NCBI GenBank assembly: GCA_033064195.1
Contig: JARBJD010000054.1
Location: forward strand, 248,001-312,000
Length of the DNA stretch: 64,000 bases
Reading direction: 5' to 3'
From: Blattamonas nauphoetae
Lineage: Eukaryota > Preaxostyla > Oxymonadida
The notes under the pieces are model-generated. The model was not told the origin of the DNA. It made no database searches and saw only the letters and a program-made list of their open reading frames with translations. The position numbers and the translations under genes are program-made. This document shows, piece after piece, positions 11,847-24,218 of this stretch. Each line of letters begins with the position of its first letter. The first letter of the stretch is position 1.

Positions 11847-13951
11847 ATGCTTCCTTCTCAATCTCAATCGAATTTCTCAAGCATCGATAGCACTGGCAAC
11901 ACCTCTGAAGGACTGGTCTGTGTCTTTTTTTCTCATTTGAATCATCACGCGGCATTTCATTCTGAGATTATTTCTCCTTCATTTTCTCGTCCTTTCGATG
12001 TCTTTCTGCCTCTTCTCAATCATCACCTTTCATCTATCCATGATTTTCTTTCAGCGGGAGGAATTCCGGAGAAGTGAAAGTGAGTTCAAGAATAGTGATG
12101 AAACTGTCCAGTTCAAGATCGCTCATTCTGTGTTCAACAGTCTCACATCAGGTCTGTCACATGATTTCCTCATGATTGTTGGATTATTTGCGAACACCTT
12201 CTATTGACTTTCATCGATTATTGTTCCTTCATTGCGGATAACTCAGAGTCATCAAAAATGAAAGAACGAAGTAAGATTGGGATTCGGAGTGGATTATTGG
12301 AGAGATTTTCGGAACGACTTTCTTCGAACTGTCCATCCTCCCTTTCTGTGTGTCTCCGTTCTTCTCTCCATATGATCATCTTTCCGTCGCTTTGTTTTCG
12401 ATCGTTTTCAGGCACTTCTGTCAAGTGTGGTTGGAGTGATGGTCACATCAGTATCGGAAGGACGACAGAGACTTCGGAGTGACTTGATTCCTTCTCTCCT
12501 TGCCCTCTCCTCCGTTTGTTCATCTCTTATTTCATCTTTTTCATTTCTCCTTCTTACTCTTGTTCTCATTTTTGATTGGTTGATCAGCATGCAGACAGTT
12601 CGTTGTCCACACCAGCCACACACTCGATTGGGTCTGTTCTCATCTCTCTTCTTCCTCATTCGTACCTCTCTTCTCTTCTCTCGTCCTTATTCTCTGTCTA
12701 ACTGTTTTGATTTGATTTGTGTTTGAAGTCTTCTGTGTGGAGGACATCTTTCATCGATGGAAATGGAGGGAGTGCTAAGTTCGGGAGTTGTTGAGAGACT
12801 GTGTACTCGGATCGAAACCGAATCAAGTGCTGATGTTCTTCTCCCAACTCTTCTTGTTTTGGACCGATTGTGTTCTGGCCTGCAATCTCACCATGGCATC
12901 GAACAGCTTTTAGAATCGAAAGAAGATCAGTTCTCGTTGACTCGCCGCTGTGGATTCACACTTGCTCGAATTGAGAAGGCAGTTCTGATGCTGGAGAAGG
13001 CAGTTGGAGGAAAGCTTGATTGCGACGAGAAGACACGAAACATCCAACAGCAAGTTGGAGGAATGATTGTTCGCCATTTCCGATCATCGATCCACATGTC
13101 GACAAAGGAGATTGGAGCGATTGGGATTGACTTGGCAGCTGTTCGAAGGGAGATGGAAGTAGATAGAGAGAAGGAGAAAAGAGAGATGGAGATGCGAGAG
13201 AACGAAAGAGAGATGGCAGCAAAGAAGGCAGAAGAGGAGAGACAAAGAGCATTTTCGGTGAAGATGAGAGAAATGGATGAGATGAAGAGAATGAACGAAA
13301 AATGGATTGAAGAAGGACGACAGCGGGAGGAAGAGAAGAAGAGGGAAGAGGAAAGGAAGAGAATGGAAGAAGAAGAGCGACGAAGGAATGTGAAGGAAGG
13401 AGCAGCAGCCATCGAAGTGTTCCAACAAGACAACTTCATTCTGTCTGGAAACCTCTTCACGAGGACAGCAGACGGTTGGAAGGCTCTCCTCTCGGCCATA
13501 TTCGGAACAGTCGTTGTTCGGATTTCGTTCGTCATTCGTTCAGTTGGAGATTCTTACCTCTTCCCGGGTCTGATCACTTCTGACTTGATCGAACAAACGA
13601 AGACATACACTGGGGGTGTTTTGGGAAATCTGAAAGGAGGAGCTGGATGGGTCCTTCATCCGTATTATCGGAGTGTTTATCACGATGGAAAGATCTCACA
13701 GTGGATCAGCATGCAAGGCAGCGGCAGTTGGACAGCTCGTGGTGATGGAGGTAGATGGACGAGAAGGAAAGCGAACATTGAAACTGTCACAAGATGGAGA
13801 GACACAGCCAGCCTTCATCACGAACATTCCTGTTCCCTTCCGATTCGTCATACAAATGCATTCAACAAGGCAATCAGTTGAGATAGTCTCATTGGAAGTG
13901 TTGAAAGAGGCATCGATGGTCGGAGGGAGTTCGAAAGTGGTGATGGACTAA
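11847..13951 (+). CDS. Armadillo / coiled-coil / SPRY-like protein, frameshifted near 13.69 kb
   Basis: Multi-exon gene from ATG 11847. Early exons read LREEFRRSESEFKN and LLERFSERL, with introns ending near 12056, 12245 and 12413. The main exon 12757-13700 has an armadillo-like start, a Glu/Arg coiled coil (about 13140-13390) and then the SPRY-like module: FILSGNLFTR, FGTVVVRISFVIRSVG, LKGGAGWVLHP. The last block (GREGKRTLKLSQDGETQ, ending SSKVVMD at 13951) is in another frame. The switch falls within about 13684-13705 and no GT-AG intron explains it, so it is a frameshift or an assembly error. The paralogue at 20323-22221 has the same domain order. Role unknown; SPRY modules usually bind proteins. 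Confidence 0.65.
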
Positions 13952-14131
13952 TCGGAGCTCTTCTCTCTTCACACTCGCTTTCACTTCACTCCTCTTCCTT
14001 ATCCTTCATTTCTCACAACACACAGCACTTTGAAGAGAACCAGTCGCTTTTTCACCATTTCAAATATCGAATTCAGACTTAGACAAAATCAATACGAGAA
14101 CCCTGTTGTGATCTCATTGCTCAGTGCCCAC

Positions 14132-14560
14132 TCACGTTTGCTCCCAGAAATTGGAAGATTGAAACATGGTGTGCAACAACCTCGTCGCCATCTGGGTTCC
14201 GTACCTCTCTTCCCTCACAATCTGTTCGAGTGTGTCTTCCAACCCTTCGGAAATCAGAGCTTGGATCACCCGCTTCCCAGATTGTGCCACTTCTGGGCCT
14301 TCTGTCTTCCATTCTTCGATCGCATTGTTGAGATGGTGGAGAGTTGCATGGAGTAAACTGCGGTTTTCGATGAGCGAGAGAATACTTGGTATTACCATTC
14401 GAACTGGAGAAGCCACAACAAATTCCAATGTTGGGAGATGAGACGGACTGATTCGAAGGAGATCAATGACAAGCGTCGTGATTCCTCGTGGATAAAATGA
14501 GGAGACAAAGAAATATCGATTGTGACAGAGAAAAGAAAGTTCTCAGAAAACAGCAGCTTG
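14132..14560 (-). pseudogene. Family A C-terminal fragment
   Basis: About 140 codons on the minus strand match only the C-terminal third of the family A gene at 5910-6998: LCHNRYFFVSS, THLPTLEFVVASPVRM-like text, EVAQSGKRVIQALISEGLEDTLEQ. No N-terminal two thirds is found upstream before the plus-strand gene at 14801. It sits between two other genes and looks like a leftover of duplication. Similarity to 5910-6998 is high in the shared blocks (VAQSGKR-I-ALLS-G-EDTLEQ), so the loss need not be old. Confidence 0.6.
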
Positions 14561-14800
14561 GGACAGTCTGTGTTTGATCTAGTCACAATTTTTGTTCAAA
14601 CCTTTTTCTCCATCAGTTCAACTCTTGTTGTTTCCATCCAACTGAGGAACATTCAACTTCCTGTCTGATTCTCGAGCAAGATTAACCATTAACATTGTCT
14701 CTAACGATAAATCGAAGCGATCCCAAAAACTCCCCACCAGAACGCTCACGACAACTCATCTCTCGAACCGGTCAGTCCAACACAACCAATCAATAAGATT

Positions 14801-17800
14801 ATGCAAGCTTCTCCGAAGAAGGAGATTGTCTCGTCCCACCAACTCACCAATGAACACGCACAGATTCAACCAAAGAAACAGGTTCAGTTCCCTGAATGTC
14901 GCGAGGATGTTCGTGAAATCATCCACAGATATCCCTTGCTTGTGTGGTATGATCCCTTGGCATCGAAAGGTTCTGAGGATTCACTGTTGGAGCACGAGAA
15001 CTTGAAAACAGTGACATCTCTCGTCACTTCGAAATGCGAGTCCAGAGAAAAGATTGAGTGGAACGTCTGCATTCTTTTGTTCATGATATACGATTTCTTT
15101 GATATTGGTTCTTGACTCTGGATTCTGATATGTTCCAGGATTTGATGGAATGGTTCGTGTGTGCTGTGATCGGACTGTACTCAAAAGCTTCCTGTTGCAA
15201 CAATTCGTTTTGGTTTGATTGGGATGATGTTTTGGTGGATGGATTTGGAACGGCTCGGATTAGTATGTCTCTTCTTCTTCACTTTCTTCTTTTTCAGATC
15301 TCTTCACCTTTTATTCGGGACCATCCCTTCCCCACCCCCTACCATCCTTCTCCGATGCAATTGCCGACCTTTCGCTGCTTTTTCTTGTTTTTCTTAATCG
15401 ACTTTCCAAGTCCCACTGCCTCCAAACAGACCTGGAACAACATTCTCTAAACACTCTTGTCCCCTCTGTTTTCCACCATCTCATCAATCATCTCATCAAC
15501 ACTGGCAATGTGGTTCTCAACTGTGACCCATCTGTATTCAAACAAGACATCAATGAACGGGGGAATGAAATCATCTCTTTTTTTTCAGATGGTCATACAC
15601 TCTCGGACACTTTACGTGACTTGAGAAGATATTCCTACACTATTATTAGCCTTATGGAGAACGATGACATGATCAATCACACAGCTCGGCTAACCGACAC
15701 AAAATTCAATCTTAACTCGCCACAATTCCATAACTTTAAGCAAATTCTCGATCCCGAGTTTGATATGCTTAACAACAAATATGATCCAGTTTTGTTTGAA
15801 GAAGCTAAGTGGATCTCGTCGTGGAAGGAGTTTTTACATAAAACAGGACGCGGAAAGACAGTCGAGGTGTGTCTTCATTTTTTTGGACTTCCGTGTACAG
15901 AATGACCGATCGTTCCTCAAATTGCCCTTCTTCAGACCGACGCTTCTCTCGCTCCAAGCGAAGTTCCAACAACTGGCTTCGTCGTTGGATGGGTCAGCGG
16001 ACAGTTCGGCATCGTCTCTACATTCATCGCACTCTTCTCCCAACACCTCCCTCGAAGCACACCTCGACTCTTCTCCTCGGACAATCTCATCGTCTGCACA
16101 CTTTAAACATGAATCTCTCGAACTTCTGATGATCCTTCACTCTCTACTTACCTCTCCTCTCTCTCCATCTCTTCCCAATCAGTTTGGAAGTATCAACGTC
16201 GGCCAAGTGTTACCATCCATCCACCTCAACCTCGATCCAACAGAGCTCTTCGACTCTTCCCTCTTCGACGAGCCTGACAACGAGAAACTGGCTCGTTCGC
16301 TTGTTCGTTGTCGCTCTGTCTGCGAACTCGTTGGTGCTGAGAAATGCATTCGCAACTTTCCTGATTTCATCAATCGAACTGCCTCAGTTCTTCACACCTC
16401 CGACTCTTCTCTCCGCAAAGCTGCGTATCACCTCATCTGTTGTTTTGTCATTGATGTGTATGCAATCCCCCTTTTGCCCGATTTGTGGACTCGACTCCGC
16501 TTTTCCTTCCGCGATGGCCATCTCGAAGAACAATTTGCCCTCATTCAGGTTTCGACGCACTGGATCCTTCATTCAGGAAAGGCACTTTCTCACCAACCCT
16601 TTCCTGCAAAAGAATTCGATTGGGATGGATTGATGAAAGCAGATCTGAGAATCTCTCAAGATTTGACAGAACACCTTCTTTTGCTTTTACTCCTCAGAAA
16701 GAGTTCGATCAAAGACAAGATCACAAGAGCGGAATCTACAGACATTATTTTCTCCTTCGAACAGCATCAAAACGCCGTTTCTAAAATCGTCTCTTTTTTT
16801 GAGTTCGCACCGCAAATGGCAGGTGAGATTTACCGGTATCCACCTGCTGTTTCGTATTGTCTTCTGTTGTCTCTTCTGTCGCATCGCGAGTTTCCTCCCA
16901 CTCTCACAACATTCCTCACCAAACATGTTGAACTTGATATTCAGATTATTCTGAAAGTTCTGAGCGAGAACAAGGTCATCCTCTTCTGTCACAACTCCCT
17001 CAACAGACACACGCCGCACCCGCCTCCTCTCGACTTCATCTTTGAACGAGCAATCCGTACGTGTCCTCTCGACTTCTTTCTCCATTCTCCCACACCAGAT
17101 GTCGTCATTTCAACCTTTCTTCCGAACACTGCGTTGTGTGGGTTTCATTCCCTCTGTCGACGAGGAGTCCATTGTGATCTGATGGAGAATGAACGTGTGA
17201 AGCGTGGCGAACATGTCGTCAACTCGATTTGGCTTTTTTCGACTCAGTTCATCTCCGACACTTTTCATCTCTTTCTCCTTTTCCCACCATCGCTCGTCGT
17301 TCGTTTCTTCCTTCCCATCCTTTTCTCTGAGTCAACTCCTTCCCATTTTATCGATCCATTGAGAGTGATATTGCTGACTCTCCTCGTCGTCACAGCCCCG
17401 TTCGGTGACTGCTCCAGTCTGAAAGAATTGCACCGATCAGTCAACCAACACATCACCAACCACGATGACAGTTCACAAGAATCGTTTATCACATCTCATT
17501 GCATGTCTCTGGAATGGCTGAACATCCCAACTGGATTCGAGTCTGCTCTCGCTCACTCAAACAAACACCTGTTAGTCGACACCAACGAAGGCCAAACCAC
17601 ACCACGCATCTCCCCAGACGAATCTCACGAACTCTCCAAATTTCACACCACACTTCCAGCGTTTCTGTCTGCAATGGTTGTCAATACGAGAAATCGAATC
17701 CACCTCACTGGTGGATTGGTTCGAGATCTGAATCTGGATGGTTTGTCAGTCAATTCTTCATTTTCGCATCAGGTGCTCCGTTGCTTGTGTTTGAGGATGG

Positions 17801-18132
17801 GACTCTTCTTTTCCTGTGCAAGTATATGTTGTGTGTTTTCATCTTTCTCTCATTTCTTCAGCTCACCAATTCCAGCAGATGTTTCGGTGGTCTTGGAGTT
17901 TGTGAAGAGAGCGGTGCATTTGGGGAGTGTTGAGAATGTGATGGAGATGGTGCGTTTGGGTATGATCGACAGTGTGATTCGAGCAGTCTCGGAATCATCG
18001 TTTCTGGAGGACTACGAAAACGGGGTTTGTGTGATTGGGATTCTCCTTCGTTCGATTCGTGATACTGGGAAGAAACAAGAAATGAAAAACCACAACTTCT
18101 GTCGCCTTCTCTCCCAAATTGGATTGTCGTGA
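14801..18132 (+). CDS. Family B large protein, unknown function
   Basis: Starts at ATG 14801. Short introns remove GTCTGC...TTCCAG after 15063, GTATGTCTC...TTTTCAG after 15260, and GTGTGT...GTACAG after about 15866, which keeps one frame through to TGA at 18130; a further intron is likely around 17815-17860 (GTATATG...TTCAG). The product is roughly 950-1000 residues. The N-terminus has DLMEWFVCAVIGLY. A Ser-rich linker is followed by ELFDSSLFDEPDN and a long helical region of LLLLLLLRKS / FHLFLLF type segments. The gene at 51739-54574 shares EWFV-AVIG, DPSL/KTVE, SLFDE-D and TAPFG-CS-L blocks in the same order. No catalytic motif seen. The hydrophobic helices could be membrane or solenoid core; this is undecided. 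Confidence 0.7.
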
Positions 18133-18274
18133 ACACAGTCACCAGAATCTCATTCTCAGCGCCTCAACCACTTCTATCACAACGACAGGTCCAGTCAACA
18201 CCTCAAATCTCACTTTCGCTTCCAATCCAAACGGTGATTCTCTCCCAACCGAGCCAGAACTTGACAAACATGTC

Positions 18275-20010
18275 CATTCATCCCTCACAGATTTTCTGCT
18301 TCAATAGGTTGGGGTTTTCAGCGATTCTGACATTATGGACGTAGGGCAGCATCAAGATCAACCCCGTGATTTTGGATGCGTTTTCTTCTCCATGTATTGG
18401 GACGATACACGTGTATATATGATTTCCAATGATCTGTTTCCGATTTTCCTCATCTCCATAGAGCGAGTTCTTATCAAACAGAGGAAAATTGTGTTGGAGA
18501 TGGTTCGATTGATGATTGGTCCGTTCCTCTTGTCTTGCTGAATTCTCTTTTCGCTCCGATTCTGATTTGGTCAATTTCTCCTTCATGACTAGAAGCTCTG
18601 CTTTCAGTTTGTCCACTGCATGTGCGTGAGCACTCTTCTCAGTTTTGAGTTCGGCTTCCATTCGCATCATCTTTTCTTCGGCTCGCTTGCGGGCTTTCTG
18701 TTCCATTTCGAGTTCTTTCTTCATTTTGTCCAAGTTTCCTTTCTCGTCATCGTCTTTCAGTCTCCAAACGGCCGAAGGAGTGTTCGCAAGGCAACGAAAC
18801 ACCCCAAATGAACACAATTGAGAACTCGTCACTCGAGACCCTGGATTCTGAAGAGAAAATAACAAAAAAGACAAATAATGAAGAAGAGATAGAAAATAAA
18901 GAAAAACTAGAATTTGTGAAGAAAGAATCGAAGAAAAAGTTGGAAACAAACAGGATCCAACATTCGCATCAGAAGTGCGCGTTCTTCCCCTCCACAACTC
19001 GACCCAATCATCGAGACATTGAACGACCCAATCTCTCGAAACAATCGAGCGGCATTCTGACTCTTGAAAGGCGGTTCTCCAAACAGAAGCCAGTGAAGAA
19101 CAATCCCCAACGCCCACACATCCGATGAGCACGTCGCCCTTCCTGTTTCTGATTCCATTCGTTCCGGCGACACATACAGTTGAGACATCACCGAACGCGT
19201 GCTGCTCACATCTTCCGATTCCGCCGCCCCCAAATCACCTGAATCAACAAAAAGAACAAATAACAAAAACAAAAATAAGGAAGGAAAGAAGAATTTGTTA
19301 AAAAAGAGAGGAAATAATGAAGAAGAGGAGAGAAAAGAGAAAAGAATGAACGACAAAGAAATAAATCAATGGGAAGAAAGACAAACACAGTTTGAAGTGT
19401 CCCCCAGGGAAGAGAAGAATGTTCTCCATCTTCACATCTCCATGTGCTGTTGCCCCGCTTGGGTGGTTGTGCATCAAATTCAACGCTGACGAAACATCCA
19501 CCATCACTCGATAAACAACCTGAAAATAGAAGAAACACAAACACACCAAAAATAAATCGATCAATAACATCCAACCCAATGAAAAACAAAAGTAGGAACG
19601 ATCAACGAGAAAACAACGGATCAAAATCAAACATCACGAGGCACCAGAACTCCACGAGATGTGTGATCTTTCACAATTTCAGCAAGTGACTGTCCTCCCA
19701 GTTCCATCGCAATCACTTTCGAATTGTCCATCGAGACAATCGCTTTCAGTTTCACAATCCAATCACAACCGAACTTCCCAAGTCGATTAACTTCACGATC
19801 TATTCGTTCCTTGTCTTTGGGTGTGATGCATTGCATAATCTTTCCTGCAAAATGCTTCTGAGTGGAATCTTCTATCATTTCAACAACACTTCCGAAGCCT
19901 CCAGAGCTGATGGTTTTCAGAAACGTATCTGGATAAGGAGGACAATAAGACTCCTGTCAAATGCAAGAAAAGAACACACATCCATTGGGAACCTTCACAG
20001 TATCTGACAT
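18275..20010 (-). CDS. Ser/Thr protein kinase with C-terminal coiled coil
   Basis: Start ATG 20010 (MSDTVK), then an intron GTTCCC...TGACAG and the kinase domain. Visible motifs: glycine loop SSGGFGSVVEM, ATP lysine in HFAGKIMQ, catalytic loop TAHGDVKMENILL (HRD written HGD, catalytic Asp and Asn kept), metal-binding DFG as LCDLGAA, SPERM for APE and DVWALGIVLHW. Introns split the domain near 19628, 19400 and 19238, typical of the 30-110 nt introns here. After the domain comes a coiled coil of about 100 residues (KKELEMEQKARKRAEEKM). The residues needed for phosphotransfer appear present, so it is probably active. Target unknown. The paralogue 49337-51330 carries the same kinase type but has lost the DFG aspartate. 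Confidence 0.8.
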
Positions 20011-20322
20011 CTTGATCAATCGTTCTGGTAAATTTGGATGAATTTTAGATCAAACCACAACGATTCGTTCAAGTGGGGTTTGTGCGATCAAACAATATAT
20101 CGATAACAGCGATTGACAACAGTTTACAAGTATTCAGAGGTGCACGACTGGAGGTGAGAGCGTGATGTCTGAACAGTTCTCACGTGTCCTCTCGTCAATT
20201 TGACCATCATCGTTCAGTTCATTAATTATTTCTCTGTCCGCACAATGTCCACACATCGAAGCGAATGAATCAAGACACAAGACGATGTTGAACGACATGT
20301 TATCCAATCTTATAGGAACGAA
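20011..20322. other. Spacer between two minus-strand genes
   Basis: 312 bp holding the 3' flank of the SPRY-like gene and the 5' flank of the kinase gene. AT-rich patches (around 20085-20105) are present. I see no open frame of note and no recognisable promoter motif. Confidence 0.5.
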
Positions 20323-22221
20323 TCAAAAATGAACTTCTATCTCGTCGGGAAGTCGCGTCGAGCTCGTTTTCTCAACTTCACGAAACGATTTCACCTCAAA
20401 ACCATCGCCCTCTCCTGTAAGAGTGACCTAAAATGAGTGAGGAGAATGAGTGAATCAGACAGCGAGCTTGATTGAGCCAGGGATTCCTCGAGCGAACACT
20501 TTCGTCTGCTCAGAGTTCACAAACAAGTGGCACGTGCGTGCTTCCATGTCCGCCTCCAACACAACCTCGTCGCCTGCGCCGAACGAGATATGTCCATGAC
20601 TTGTGCGTGATTTTTCGGTGTGACATGTAAGCATTTGGTTGCTTTCAGTGATGAGTGATGACAAAACACAGACTATTCCGGGCAAAAACTGAGCGAGGCT
20701 GAAGCAGATGGGAATGAAGAGAGGCACACTGTTGATCTGGCCGAGGAAGTGTTCATCTGGGAATGGCTCTTCAGTCGAGTCAAAAAAGCCGATTACTGAA
20801 AAATGATGAAAAAGGTGACAGACGGTAACAATCTGATTGTGTGATGATTCGAAGAGTGCTGAAGAAGTGAAGAGACGATGAAATACAAACAGATGCCAGA
20901 TTCCCTGCGACGAAAGGAGAAACATGAAAAGAGGAAGAAGACCAGACCTTTGTGAGGGTGTGGTCGAATGTCACTGTGGAGGAGTCACCCGAGTCGTTTG
21001 TGAACTTGTTCGCTGATCGAGAAAAAGTGGATGGGTTTGAGAAGACTGTCTTGATTTCTGAGATGGTGACGAGTGTTGGGTGTTGGTTCTTTCTCAGCTC
21101 AGCAATCAGCGCTTCCATCTCTCCTTCCCTCTTCTACATATCATCTTTCTCCTTCTTCATCTCTTCTTCTCTCTTTTCAGCAGTTTTCAGGCGAGATTCG
21201 AATGTTGCTTGCTGTTCTTCCAACCACTCCTCCCTCCACACACCAATTCGCTGAAACGCTAAACACTTCCCCAAACACAACACCACACACACTCCCTGCC
21301 ACTCGCTTCACTCCCACATCGTCCTCCTCTCTCCACTCTTCTTCTCCTTCATTCTCATCCGTTGTGTCTTTCTCATCTTCTTTTTTCATCTTCACTTCCT
21401 CCTCTCCCCTCTTCTCTTTCCCCCATCCTCGAATCACTCCAATCAGCCCTTCCCGAACAATCCCAACTCCACGTCGGCATCGACTCACAAAGTCTGTCCC
21501 TCCTTCGTCCTCCCTCTCCCACCCCACTCGCCCCAGCGCTTCCACTTCCTGTCCACTCAACGACACACTCCACACTGGCTTCGCAAAAGATGAGAAATCG
21601 TTCTCGTTCTCACTCTCCTCTTCATCTCCCTCCCGCTCTCCTCCTCGCTCTTCCTGTTTCTTCTCACGGGGAGCTGGAGTCGGCGATTCCTCCAGTTTCG
21701 AGTCTGTCCGAGCTTCGTTTCGAACAACTGCCAACTTCAGCCCAACTCCAATCTCTCCAAGTGCAACCACAATCGCTTTCCGAACTCTCGCATCACGATG
21801 CGTCCGAAGTGACGACACCAGCGATTCCAGAATTCCACTCTGAAGGAACAGCTCCACTTCGGACGGCGACGACAAACGGTGAGTGATCAGACTGCGCGAG
21901 AGGGGACAAGACGGATGGAGGGAAAGAGAAGAACAGTGAGACACAACCAGAAACACACCCAATCGTCGCAATCACTGGCTCTGAGATTCTGCTGTTCGAG
22001 TCCTGATTCGTGAAAATTAGTAAAATGAAGTAGGATTAGAAAGATGGAAAAACGAGAGGAGAAGAATGACAGATGGAGAAAGGAAGATTGAGAAGTGTTC
22101 GGAAGGCACAGACCTTGGAGAGAGCAAGGAGAGACGGGAAATGCTTCGAAAGTGAGACGCCTTCGTTCTTCGAGATTACAGCAAGGACTGTATCAAATAG
22201 TACTTGGAACCCCACCTTCAA
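20323..22221 (-). CDS. Armadillo / coiled-coil / SPRY-like protein
   Basis: Exons on the minus strand: NEGVSLSKHFPSLLALSK (22.2-22.1 kb); DSNSRISEPVIATIGCVS; an armadillo repeat reading SGILESLVSSLRTHRDARVR with an acidic low-complexity stretch (21.9-21.2 kb); then a SPRY-like module split by short introns (TISEIKTVFSNPSTFS, VTFDHTLTK, VIGFFDSTEEPFPDEH, AGDEVVLEADMEARTCHLF). A last intron from GTCTGATT to TTTTAG, between about 20461 and 20427, leads to a final exon VTLTGEGDGFEVKSFREVE ending in TGA at 20323-20325. The 5' end is not certain, because the 862-bp TIR element begins 73 bp upstream and may have displaced the first exon. Same domain plan as 11847-13951. Confidence 0.65.
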
Positions 22222-22293
22222 AACGAAGATACGCGAGAGATCAAAGAGAATGAAGGGATGATGGAATAGATAACGAGGAAAAGGATCGGATAT

Positions 22294-23155
22294 GGGTGAT
22301 TCTCTTTGAAAAATCGCAAAACACTAATGTGCGTCACCAAAAATTATTTTTTGCGGAATTACCATTCGTCTGTTCAGTCGACTGAAAATGAGTGAATTAC
22401 CGGATTTCAAGGAAGATCGCGTTCGATATCTCCTTTTTTTGTTCAGGACTCTTCTGCACATTTTTTGTAACAAAACAGGTCCAAAGACAAACTACCGATA
22501 ATTTACAACAGAAAAAACCAATTCTGTGTGAGAGCACTGGTATAAACTCCTCCATTGAAGAAAAAGACACGAAAAGTGCGGATTGACATATTCAATATTC
22601 TCGATATATTAGGTCCGAAACATTTGTTGAACGTGTCTAACAGAGACTCTCTGAGGGAAATACTGAAGGACCATGGTGTTTGAGGCGAGGTAGTACAGAT
22701 TGATGACGATTGAAAAAAGAGTATTCATTTTTGGGTCTACAAGACCAGAAATGCATGAATAAAGACATACCAGCGAGCGAAAACTATCGATAACATCCGA
22801 TTGAACGATTTATGTGAGAGTTATCTCGTTGTGCTCATTGTTCCGGCGCACCTCAAAAAAATCCCGAGTATCTGAACGTGAGAAAGAAAGAAACGGTACA
22901 AACCATGTTGTGAGTGTGTAATCCACAGTTTGATGTCGGTTTCATCATTGATATATATATCGAACAGAAGTCTGATGGGTGATTAGTCGCCTGAGCATCG
23001 GATCTGCGATAAAGTTCGCCAACATGAAGAAAAGACGAAATTCACACCTTGAACATGGAGAGAGCACCTGTGACGGTGAGTAGAGGGTATTTGTCGATGA
23101 ATATCAACGTACAGGCGCTGGAGTGACGGATGCGATTTTTGAAAAAGAATCACCC
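22294..23155. mobile_element. 862-bp TIR element, copy 1 (non-autonomous DNA transposon)
   Basis: Terminal inverted repeats of about 25 bp begin GGGTGATTCT and differ at two positions. The element is flanked by ATAT at 22290-22293 and 23156-23159, which fits a 4-bp target duplication (a TA duplication with one more base in each end is also possible here). A copy of exactly the same length lies at 60184-61045. I counted four base differences between the two, about 99.5 percent identity. The longest frames inside are 60-80 codons and hold no transposase motif I recognise, so it is probably moved by an enzyme encoded elsewhere. Confidence 0.85.
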
Positions 23156-23469
23156 ATATCAGGACGAATCATAAAAATGGAAGATATGAAGAAATCAAGT
23201 ATCGAAATCACACCCGAACTTCCACAGAAAGAGGAAGACTCAATTGGTTCCCCAAAATCGGAAGAATTCGGCCTTCCATCAGTGCCGTCCCGATCCCTTT
23301 TGTGTTTCCTGAATCTGATCCCAAACAAACAATCAGCAATAAATTCTCGAAAGATTCCTCATAATTGCCATTTAGAACAATGGTGTCTCTGCCAATGTCT
23401 GGTAGTGAGCATTCCATCCAAGCGAAGAATAACAAGAAGTGAAGTCTTCTCTTCTCTTCTCAAATACTC
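23156..23469. other. Unassigned stretch between two transposable elements
   Basis: A frame on the plus strand (about 23156-23400) reads FEKESPISGRIIKMEDMKKS and a minus frame reads GRILPILGNQLSLPLSV. Neither resembles a family seen here. It may be the displaced 5' part of the SPRY-like gene that ends at 22221, but no splice model supports this. Confidence 0.3.
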
Positions 23470-23620
23470 TACAGGGTGTCCCAGACTGAACCCCTTTGTT
23501 TTTCTTTTGACGTTCATCACTCTACAGATAACCTTCACTTCTCGTATTACATTATATCACTCCATAGTTGCCGCATTTAATCGAAGAGTGAGGAAAAAAG
23601 GAAATATGTCTTGATAGGGA
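23470..23620 (+). repeat. Left 151-bp terminal inverted repeat
   Basis: Exact inverse of 27881-28031. The outer end is TACAGGGTGTCCCAG; the match ends at ...GATAGGGA. Confidence 0.85.
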
Positions 23621-24218
23621 ACTGTTTCAGACCTCTTTCAGAAAGAAATAAGTATTTTCACTTCATTCGGAATTATGATCTGTGATTCATTCATTATATC
23701 AAGTTGGATTTTGAAATCTTCAAAGGACGTGAAATATAATTGGAAAACAATCAGAGAACAGCGATTGTCTGAAGGAGCGTTTTCCCATTCAATGGGGGAG
23801 ATCAGATCCTATCCTTCGCAAAAACATGGGATTGTCCGAATATCTTGACCCTATCTCCATCGTTCATCATTTTGTTTCTAACAGTCAACACTTCTCTCCC
23901 CCTGGACGTGTGTTCAGATAATTTGAGCCAAAGTTTGCGATCACTCATTTTTCGTATATTGTAGGCATAGTACTTTAGAGATTCTTCGTCCATGCTCCAA
24001 CCACAAGGAAATGACCATGAAAGATATTTGATATCGTTGAATTGATCGCAATCATAAGTACCACAGCGGACGCGATAAACATCATCGGATAAACACGCAA
24101 CTTCGGGAAAACCCGCAACTCAGCTTTCAAACAACCGAAGTCACCTCAAGTGTTCACCTCTTCGGTATCCACTGTGGACATCTATTGAATCCAAAATCCA
24201 CATGATTGCTTCTAAATT

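Noticed and set aside
22392-22586. Small protein gene (64 codons) repeated identically at 60282-60476
   Set aside because: The identity comes from the 862-bp element as a whole. Non-coding parts are equally conserved, so there is no sign of selection on the frame.
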